The translations under genes and the position numbers were made by a program. Below are positions 14,374-18,111 of a stretch of 18,111 nucleotides of DNA, one piece after another (within the stretch, counting starts at the first letter, position 1; the number at the start of each line of letters is the position of its first letter). The notes under the pieces were generated by a model. That model worked only from the letters and a program-made list of their open reading frames with translations. It did not search any database and was not told the origin of the DNA. Source of the stretch: Ruminococcaceae bacterium UBA7135. Lineage in GTDB: Bacteria; Bacillota; Clostridia; Oscillospirales; Ruminococcaceae. The stretch spans positions 13,012-31,122 of the forward strand of contig DKXD01000008.1 of the NCBI GenBank assembly GCA_002492075.1, given 5' to 3'.

Positions 14374-15102
14374 GTGATAGAGGTAGCTTTGTGCGACGAT
14401 AACCGTGAGGATATTGAAAAGCTGAATGGGCTTGCGGAGCAGTTTGCTTTGGCGCATGATGATATTCCTATGCGCTTCAGTACGTTCAGTTCCGCCGAGG
14501 AATTGTTGGAGCGAATTGAAAGCGGCGGCGGTTTCGATTTGTATATTTTGGACGTTATCATGTCGGAAATGACGGGAATACGGTTTGCGGAAACGCTTCG
14601 CTCCAGAGATGATCCCGCGGAGATCGTGTTCCTGACCGTTTCGCCCGAATACGCCGTAGACGCGTTTTCGGTGTTTGCGAGCGGCTATATGATTAAACCG
14701 GTAAGCATGGAAGATTTTGACAAAACGATATTAAGAGCAGTTCAAAAGATAACGCGTGAGAAAAACGAAACGATCACGCTGAAGACCAAAGACGGTCTGC
14801 GAAGAATAACTCTGAGTAAGATCATGATGATCGAAAGCTTCAATCACACGCGGGAGATAACTCTGTCGGATAACAGCGTGCTGGAAACTCCCGCCACGCT
14901 GTCGGAGCTGTTTGAGCTGCTAAGAGGGTATGACAGGTTTTTTATGCCGCACCGCTCTTATATAGCAAATCTTGATTATCTGGTGGGCATAGTGTGTTAT
15001 GATCTGCTTATGTCGGGCAATCGCCGCATACCTATACCCAAAAATCAGTTTGCCGCGGTGCAGGAATTCGTTCAGAATTACTTTTTTAAGACTCAAAACT
15101 AA
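14374..15102 (+). CDS. LytTR-family response regulator
   Basis: The product is a 242-aa partner of the kinase, beginning four bases after its stop. The start is GTG 14374 (M-IEVALCDDN) behind GAGGTGAG, which overlaps the kinase's last codons, so translation is probably coupled. The receiver domain spans residues 1-118: D8/D9, phospho-acceptor D60 (YILDVIMSEM), T88 and K108 (YMIKPV). The LytTR DNA-binding domain spans about 130-235 (ITLKTKDGLRRITLSKIMMI, then FMPHRSYIANLDYLVGI). LytTR proteins bind imperfect direct repeats spaced two helical turns apart. Repeats of this kind, with a 21-bp step, lie upstream of both neighbouring minus-strand genes, making mcp and cheY its likely targets. Confidence 0.95.
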   Translation: MIEVALCDDNREDIEKLNGLAEQFALAHDDIPMRFSTFSSAEELLERIESGGGFDLYILDVIMSEMTGIRFAETLRSRDDPAEIVFLTVSPEYAVDAFSVFASGYMIKPVSMEDFDKTILRAVQKITREKNETITLKTKDGLRRITLSKIMMIESFNHTREITLSDNSVLETPATLSELFELLRGYDRFFMPHRSYIANLDYLVGIVCYDLLMSGNRRIPIPKNQFAAVQEFVQNYFFKTQN

Positions 15103-15106
15103 AGGA

Positions 15107-15159
15107 AATACCGCACGATTATCGATGGCAAAAACGTTAGTCGGTAATCGTGCGGTATT
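15107..15159. terminator. Bidirectional terminator between the LytTR gene and cheY
   Basis: A 15-bp perfect stem, AATACCGCACGATTA (15107-15121) with TAATCGTGCGGTATT (15145-15159), and a 23-base loop. It sits between two convergent genes, 4 bases after one stop and 26 after the other. T-tracts are short, but the position and stem favour termination on both strands. Confidence 0.7.
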
Positions 15160-15185
15160 GTCTTAAATCACGCGCACTGATAAAA

Positions 15186-15548
15186 TCAGTTAAGAAACTT
15201 TTTTACAGCTCGGACGATCCTGTCCGCTCTGAACGGCTTTACAACAAAGTCCAAAGCGCCCAGCTTTATGGCGTCGGAAACGATGAGATCCTGCCCCATT
15301 GCCGAACACATTATCACCTTTGCGGCAGGGTCGCTTTCCTTGATGTCTTTAAGAGCGTCGATACCCATTTTCTTTGGCATAGTGATATCCATTATGACCA
15401 GATCGGGTTTTTCAGCCGCGTAAACCTCGCACGCGGCTTCTCCGTCTCCCGCTTCAACAATATCGGTATACCCGTTCTTCGCGAGAGCGTCCTTGATAAG
15501 CATTCTCATAAAAGCGGCGTCGTCCACCAAAAGAATTTTCTTGTTCAT
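15186..15548 (-). CDS. cheY: CheY-type single-domain response regulator
   Basis: The product is 120 aa, the normal CheY length. I start at ATG 15548 (MNKKILLVDDAAFM) because AAGGGTGAG lies just upstream; the in-frame GTG at 15560 lies inside that ribosome site. Key residues are D9/D10, phospho-acceptor D54 (VIMDITMP), S82 in MCSAMGQ and K104 (VVKPF). The CSAMGQ segment matches Bacillus-type CheY proteins, which bind the flagellar switch. It lies apart from any visible cheA/cheW/flagellar gene, so it may be a second CheY in this organism. It shares promoter and operator design with the mcp gene, which links it to the kinase/LytTR pair between them. Confidence 0.93.
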   Translation of the reverse strand: MNKKILLVDDAAFMRMLIKDALAKNGYTDIVEAGDGEAACEVYAAEKPDLVIMDITMPKKMGIDALKDIKESDPAAKVIMCSAMGQDLIVSDAIKLGALDFVVKPFRADRIVRAVKKFLN

Positions 15549-15583
15549 TGATATTCTCACCCTTGTATAATTTCGAGCTCGGC

Positions 15584-15617
15584 GCGGCGTTGAAGTTTGA
15601 TATGCATTTCAAGCCGC
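15584..15617 (-). other. Hairpin in the cheY leader
   Basis: Minus strand GCGGCTTGAA (15617-15608) pairs with TTCAA-C-GCCGC (15594-15584), one bulged base, about 13-base loop. It sits in the roughly 80-base leader ahead of the ribosome site; no T-run follows, so it is probably a stabiliser or binding site rather than an attenuator. Confidence 0.4.
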
Positions 15618-15635
15618 GTATGTCTTGCAGTAATA

Positions 15636-15665
15636 ATTATAGCACGTGCAGCGCGGAAAAAGCAA
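15636..15665 (-). promoter_or_regulatory. Promoter of cheY
   Basis: Minus strand TTGCTT (15665-15660), 18-bp spacer, TATAAT (15641-15636) with extended TGC. Start near 15629. Weak -35, good extended -10, as at mcp. Confidence 0.7.
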
Positions 15666-15674
15666 TATGTTTTT

Positions 15675-15702
15675 CGTGAAACGCCGTTTTTTTAGCGTGA
15701 AA
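15675..15702 (-). promoter_or_regulatory. Candidate LytTR operator at cheY
   Basis: Minus strand TTTCACG at 15702-15696 and again at 15681-15675, a 21-bp step with a seven-A tract between. It ends 10 bases upstream of the -35, the same geometry as at mcp. Resembles the published YpdB LytTR target (TTTCAT/C repeats, 21-bp step). Confidence 0.65.
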
Positions 15703-15761
15703 TAAATCCGCGGCGGCTTAAAAGCGGCTAAAGCCATCGCGCCGAAACACATAAAATTCGC

Positions 15762-15790
15762 TTGACAAATCCGAGAGAATTTGCTATAAT
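15762..15790 (+). promoter_or_regulatory. Consensus promoter, first unit of the right-hand array
   Basis: TTGACA (15762-15767), 17-bp spacer, TATAAT (15785-15790). The 13 bases CTTGACAAATCCG at 15761-15773 recur exactly at 17068-17080. Confidence 0.9.
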
Positions 15791-15796
15791 TGTAAA

Positions 15797-15841
15797 TGCG
15801 GGGCTGCAAAGGTTCGGCAGGCGCACCGAATAAAGTTTGAG
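15797..15841 (+). other. tRNA-Leu-like leader, copy E
   Basis: Starts TGCGGGGCTGCAAAGG and includes TTCGGCAGGCGCACCGAAT, recalling the acceptor, D-arm (GGCAGACGCACC) and anticodon arm of tRNA-Leu; CGAA/TTTG can pair. It lies between the promoter and the ATG of the next gene. More divergent from the other copies than they are from each other. Confidence 0.45.
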
Positions 15842-15868
15842 CTATCCGCAAGATTGTGAGAAAAGATC

Positions 15869-16240
15869 ATGAATTACTCGGAACTGAAATTTGAACAAGC
15901 CGCTTTTTGTTTTGCAATGCTCTATCAAGCTAAAGAACTCGCCGATCAAACTATGGAGCAATTTGTTGAGCGGGTTTGTTTTGAAAGTATTGAATGCTGT
16001 CATTCTTGCGACGCTGATATCGGCTCTTGCCAAAAGGCAAACGCCGTGATCACGCTGATTTGTCTCGAACGCACGGGATATATATTATCGGAACGTCATA
16101 TAAGATTTTTTCAAAAATATCTTGAGATCTCCGAAGATGATCACTTGTTTAAGGACGAGGAGATTTCAGAATATCGCTCGGATCTGAAAACTGCCGTCGG
16201 CTATCTTGAGTGGTCAAAAGAAAAAGCGTCGAAAAATTAA
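15869..16240 (+). CDS. Small Cys-rich protein of unknown function
   Basis: The product is a 123-aa soluble protein, ATG 15869, with a weak GAG ribosome site. It is mostly helical by composition. Cysteines cluster at ECCHSCDADIGSC (about residues 42-54), which could bind a metal, plus FCFAM near the N-terminus and LICLE further on. The C-terminal half is acidic and charged (EISEDDHLFKDEEISEYRSD). I do not recognise a family. It is the first gene of an array of single plus-strand genes with tRNA-like spacers, driven by a consensus promoter. The real start could differ slightly, but no better ribosome site is visible. Confidence 0.75.
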   Translation: MNYSELKFEQAAFCFAMLYQAKELADQTMEQFVERVCFESIECCHSCDADIGSCQKANAVITLICLERTGYILSERHIRFFQKYLEISEDDHLFKDEEISEYRSDLKTAVGYLEWSKEKASKN

Positions 16241-16244
16241 ATAT

Positions 16245-16305
16245 GCGACCGTGACGGAACCGGCAGACGCGATAGATTTCGTCAGCGTTATTACAGTGGA
16301 GTTAA
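16245..16305 (+). other. tRNA-Leu-like spacer element, copy A
   Basis: Begins four bases after the previous stop: GCGACCGT, GACGGAACCGGCAGACGC, ATAGATTT, CAGCG, TTACAGTGGAGTT. Matches copies C and D along its whole length. The D-arm motif is that of tRNA-Leu, but the anticodon stem and T-arm are absent. Confidence 0.7.
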
Positions 16306-16336
16306 TGCTGTGGTAGAATGTTGAAAAATAGATCTT

Positions 16337-16353
16337 CTTGACAAACCGGGATT
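16337..16353 (+). promoter_or_regulatory. Conserved CTTGACAAA box ahead of the gene
   Basis: CTTGACAAACCGGGATT, almost the same as CTTGTCAAATCGGGATT at 17977-17993. It includes a perfect -35 (16338-16343) but no recognisable -10 follows before the ATG at 16368. So this is either a decayed promoter or part of the repeat unit. Confidence 0.5.
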
Positions 16354-16367
16354 AGTGGGGAAAACGG

Positions 16368-16970
16368 ATGAATGCACAAGCGTTTTGGAATGTCATTGGC
16401 AATTATAATGAGCAGACCAAAATCATCCAAATCGGATTGCTTATATTTGTGATTTTGGCTATTACATTATCTTATATACAAAAAGTAAACTGGGCAGCAA
16501 AGTTCGCGTTGGGAATTGCTAATTTGTTTATAGGCATTGTATTTTTTGCATTGTATGGAACAGAGCCTATTCAAAAATTTTTTGCTTTACCGCTATATTT
16601 GCTTTGCGGGATTTTATTTTTGTATGAAAGCCGGCATAACAAGAATGATATATTTGAAAAGTTTACCCCTTTTCAAATCCTATTGATGGCACTTTATCTG
16701 CTATACCCGCTAATTTCTGTTGTATTAGGAAACAATTTTCCGCAAATGGTAACACATATAATGCCATGTCCGATTGTTAGTCTGAGTATAACTGTTTATG
16801 CAGGGTACAAAAGAAAAAACAAATTGCTTATTATTTTATTAACCGCTTGGGGACTGACAGGAATAAGGTCTATTATTTTTAACGTATACGAAGATATTAT
16901 TCTTTTAATTTGCGGCTTTTATGGTATTGCCTTATTTGTGAGTGAAATAAAACGATCCAAAATCAAATAG
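16368..16970 (+). CDS. DUF6064-like multipass membrane protein
   Basis: The product is a 200-aa protein with six or seven helices. ATG 16368 follows GGGGAAAACGG, a modest ribosome site. The N-terminus NAQAFWNVIGNYNEQTKIIQ, the block PIQKFFALPLYLLCGILFLY and the segment YPLISVVLGNNFP with MPCPIVSLSI match, from memory, the pattern of DUF6064 proteins, which are uncharacterised. Codon use is clearly more AT-rich than in the two-component and chemotaxis genes, suggesting separate origin. It stands alone between two tRNA-like elements. Family call moderately sure; function unknown. Confidence 0.85.
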   Translation: MNAQAFWNVIGNYNEQTKIIQIGLLIFVILAITLSYIQKVNWAAKFALGIANLFIGIVFFALYGTEPIQKFFALPLYLLCGILFLYESRHNKNDIFEKFTPFQILLMALYLLYPLISVVLGNNFPQMVTHIMPCPIVSLSITVYAGYKRKNKLLIILLTAWGLTGIRSIIFNVYEDIILLICGFYGIALFVSEIKRSKIK

Positions 16971-17013
16971 ATAAATTCCAATTTGTCGGAAGGATAAAAC
17001 AGTCGAAAAATTT

Positions 17014-17068
17014 ACGAACCGGTAGATGCCTTTGATTTGAGAAGCGTTACTTCAGTGAAGATTTATGC
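17014..17068 (+). other. tRNA-Leu-like spacer element, copy B (decayed)
   Basis: ACGAACCGGTAGATGC, GATTTGAGAAGCGTTAC and TTCAGTGAAGATTTATGC align with copy A block by block but with several changes and no acceptor-like start. It abuts the promoter at 17069 without a gap. Confidence 0.55.
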
Positions 17069-17097
17069 TTGACAAATCCGTAAAAATCCTGTATAAT
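17069..17097 (+). promoter_or_regulatory. Consensus promoter ahead of the GrpB-family gene
   Basis: TTGACA (17069-17074), 17-bp spacer, TATAAT (17092-17097). Start near 17104, so the transcript would carry tRNA-like copy C in a leader of about 165 nt. Confidence 0.9.
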
Positions 17098-17145
17098 ATC
17101 ATTGTGCTTATTGATGATTCGATGTTAAAAGGCGAAAAATAATAT

Positions 17146-17206
17146 GCACCTGTGGCGAAATTGGCATACGCGATAGATTTGGGCAGCGATACTACAGTGG
17201 AGTTTT
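17146..17206 (+). other. tRNA-Leu-like leader, copy C
   Basis: GCACCTGT, GGCGAAATTGGCATACGC, GATAGATTTGGGCAGCG, ATACTACAGTGGAGTTTT. Lies inside the predicted 5' leader of the GrpB-family mRNA. Confidence 0.7.
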
Positions 17207-17269
17207 CCCGCAGTTGTAAAAGAAACTAAAAGCAGAAGGTTGGTAAATTGAATTGGTGAGGTTTTAAAA

Positions 17270-17836
17270 ATGGAAAAAGAATTATCGCAGATGTCTTTAG
17301 AAGAATTGTGGGATTTATTCCCCATATTCCTTGTTGCGCATGATGATAAGTGGGATTTGTTTTATTCCGAAATAGAAAGTGCTTTAAAAAGCATATTATC
17401 CGATTGCCCGATTGAGAGGATCAGTCATATTGGGAGTACAGCTATATCGGGAATATGGGCAAAGAATATTGTTGATGTGCTTATTGAAGTATCAAAAGAT
17501 TCTGATATTGAAAATACTGCAAAGGTGATTGAAGACAACGGATTTATTCGAATGTCAACGGCGGCGAACAGAATATCATTTAATCGTGGATATACAGCAA
17601 AAGGATTTGCTGACAAAGTTTATCATATTCATCTTCGTTATACCGGAGATAATGACGAATTGTATTTTAGAGATTACTTAAATGAACACAAACAAATAGC
17701 TAAAGAATATGAGACGCTGAAATTGCAGCTGTGGAAGCAATTTGAACACAACAGAGATGCTTATACGAATGCGAAGACAGCGTTTGTAAAAAAATGGACC
17801 TCTGAAGCAAAGAAAGTTTACAAAGGAAGATACTGA
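17270..17836 (+). CDS. GrpB/UPF0157-family protein (nucleotidyltransferase-like)
   Basis: The product is 188 aa, ATG 17270, eight bases after GGTGAGG. Family hallmarks are ERISHIGSTAISGIWAKNIVDV (about residues 48-69 in two blocks: the GST motif and the following Asp), a KVYHIHLRY strand, and LYFRDYLNEHKQIAKEYETL (about 127-146) near the C-terminal helices. GrpB proteins share the nucleotidyltransferase fold, though their reaction is not established. The length is usual for the family. Composition is AT-rich relative to the left part of the window. It has its own promoter (17069-17097) and tRNA-like leader, so it is an independent unit rather than part of an operon. Confidence 0.92.
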   Translation: MEKELSQMSLEELWDLFPIFLVAHDDKWDLFYSEIESALKSILSDCPIERISHIGSTAISGIWAKNIVDVLIEVSKDSDIENTAKVIEDNGFIRMSTAANRISFNRGYTAKGFADKVYHIHLRYTGDNDELYFRDYLNEHKQIAKEYETLKLQLWKQFEHNRDAYTNAKTAFVKKWTSEAKKVYKGRY

Positions 17837-17882
17837 TAACTTCCTGTTTGTTGCGCAGGGAAAAGCGGCATAAATTACATAT

Positions 17883-17942
17883 GCGGGTATGGCGGAACTG
17901 GCAGACGCACCAGATTTGGGCAGTGTTACTACAGTGGAGTTT
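17883..17942 (+). other. tRNA-Leu-like spacer element, copy D (best preserved)
   Basis: GCGGGTAT, GGCGGAACTGGCAGACGC, ACCAGATTTGGGCAGTG, TTACTACAGTGGAGTTT. The first 36 bases read like a genuine tRNA-Leu 5' half. The bases after the anticodon loop do not pair back to CCAGA, and no T-arm or matching acceptor strand follows, so it is not a functional tRNA gene. Confidence 0.75.
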
Positions 17943-17976
17943 ATTGTTGTAGGGTATGGATCGGAATAAAAATTTG

Positions 17977-17993
17977 CTTGTCAAATCGGGATT
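17977..17993 (+). promoter_or_regulatory. Conserved CTTGTCAAA box ahead of the phosphatase gene
   Basis: CTTGTCAAATCGGGATT repeats the box at 16337-16353. The -35-like TTGTCA is followed 17 bp later only by GAGGAT, a poor -10 that overlaps the ribosome site. Confidence 0.5.
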
Positions 17994-18013
17994 CATGTGG
18001 GAGGATTCATAAG

Positions 18014-18111
18014 ATGGCATTGTTTTATCTTGTCAGGCATGGAGAAGCAAATTATGGATATATGTTTGAAAATGGATTTTGGGGATTTGGCAGGGATTTT
18101 GCTCCCTTATC
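18014..18111 (+). CDS. Histidine phosphatase family protein, N-terminal fragment
   Basis: ATG 18014 follows GGGAGG by nine bases. The 32 visible residues begin MALFYLVRHGEANYGY; the RHGE motif after a hydrophobic strand is the catalytic phospho-His motif of the phosphoglycerate-mutase-like superfamily (H9). The rest lies beyond the window, so substrate and length cannot be judged. It is another stand-alone gene preceded by a tRNA-like element (copy D). Confidence 0.85.
   Translation, partial: MALFYLVRHGEANYGYMFENGFWGFGRDFAPL

Noticed and set aside
17883..17970. Copy D as a functional tRNA-Leu gene
   Set aside because: The 5' half fits, but the bases after the anticodon loop cannot pair with CCAGA, and there is no T-arm with GTTC and no 3' acceptor strand. 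The same defects occur in copies A and C.
17700..18020. Minus-strand frames over copies C and D sharing peptides such as LHCS and VCQFRH
   Set aside because: The shared peptides only reflect the shared DNA repeat; there is no ribosome site or coding pattern on that strand.
15186..18111. CRISPR array
   Set aside because: The repeats here are widely spaced with genes between them and diverged; there are no short regular repeat-spacer units anywhere in the window.

Overview
The window looks like a chromosomal segment of a motile, low-to-mid GC Firmicute, most likely a gut Clostridia / Oscillospiraceae-Ruminococcaceae type. This is inferred from AGGAGG-type ribosome sites, TTGACA-17-TATAAT promoters, a CheY with the Firmicute CSAMGQ motif, an AgrC/LytTR two-component pair and short FAGC lipoprotein signal peptides. 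No intact tRNA, rRNA or CRISPR array is present.

Layout. (1) 1-540, minus strand: the start of an unrecognised gene carrying an apparent one-base frameshift, behind a consensus promoter and a degenerate tRNA-Leu-like leader. (2) 667-5957, plus strand: an OmpR-type response regulator and sensor kinase, then a MacB/FtsX-type ABC transporter (ATPase and 783-aa permease) with its own promoter. That promoter overlaps a set of direct repeats with about 11-bp phasing. The block ends in a 15-bp-stem terminator. (3) 6066-9505, minus strand: two lipoproteins sharing an almost identical 5' end but unrelated mature parts, a two-TM coiled-coil protein, and an XRE regulator. Between them lie a 106-bp MITE-like element and several small palindromic repeats. 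(4) 9580-9747, minus strand: an unannotated structured small RNA with a perfect promoter, a four-way-junction fold and an intrinsic terminator. (5) 9966-15702: a chemotaxis receptor (minus), a divergent histidine kinase/LytTR regulator pair (plus) and a stand-alone cheY (minus). (6) 15762-18111: single genes, all on the plus strand (Cys-rich unknown, DUF6064-like membrane protein, GrpB-family protein, histidine phosphatase). They are separated by copies of a tRNA-Leu-like element and a CTTGACAAAT-type box.

Two parts stand out. First, the kinase at 12327-14369 is an AgrC-like kinase fused through an extra transmembrane helix to an extracellular domain resembling RsiV (DUF3298), which in Bacillus subtilis belongs to a lysozyme-sensing anti-sigma factor. 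The promoters of both neighbouring chemotaxis genes (mcp and cheY) carry the same 28-bp operator, TTTCAC repeats with 21-bp phasing, at the same distance from the -35 box. This suggests a local regulon in which an envelope or host-defence signal adjusts chemotaxis. Second, the right end resembles an array of independent accessory genes, each with a tRNA-Leu-like leader. A related leader precedes the gene at the far left end. This family could be a regulatory leader or the recombining boundary of gene cassettes.
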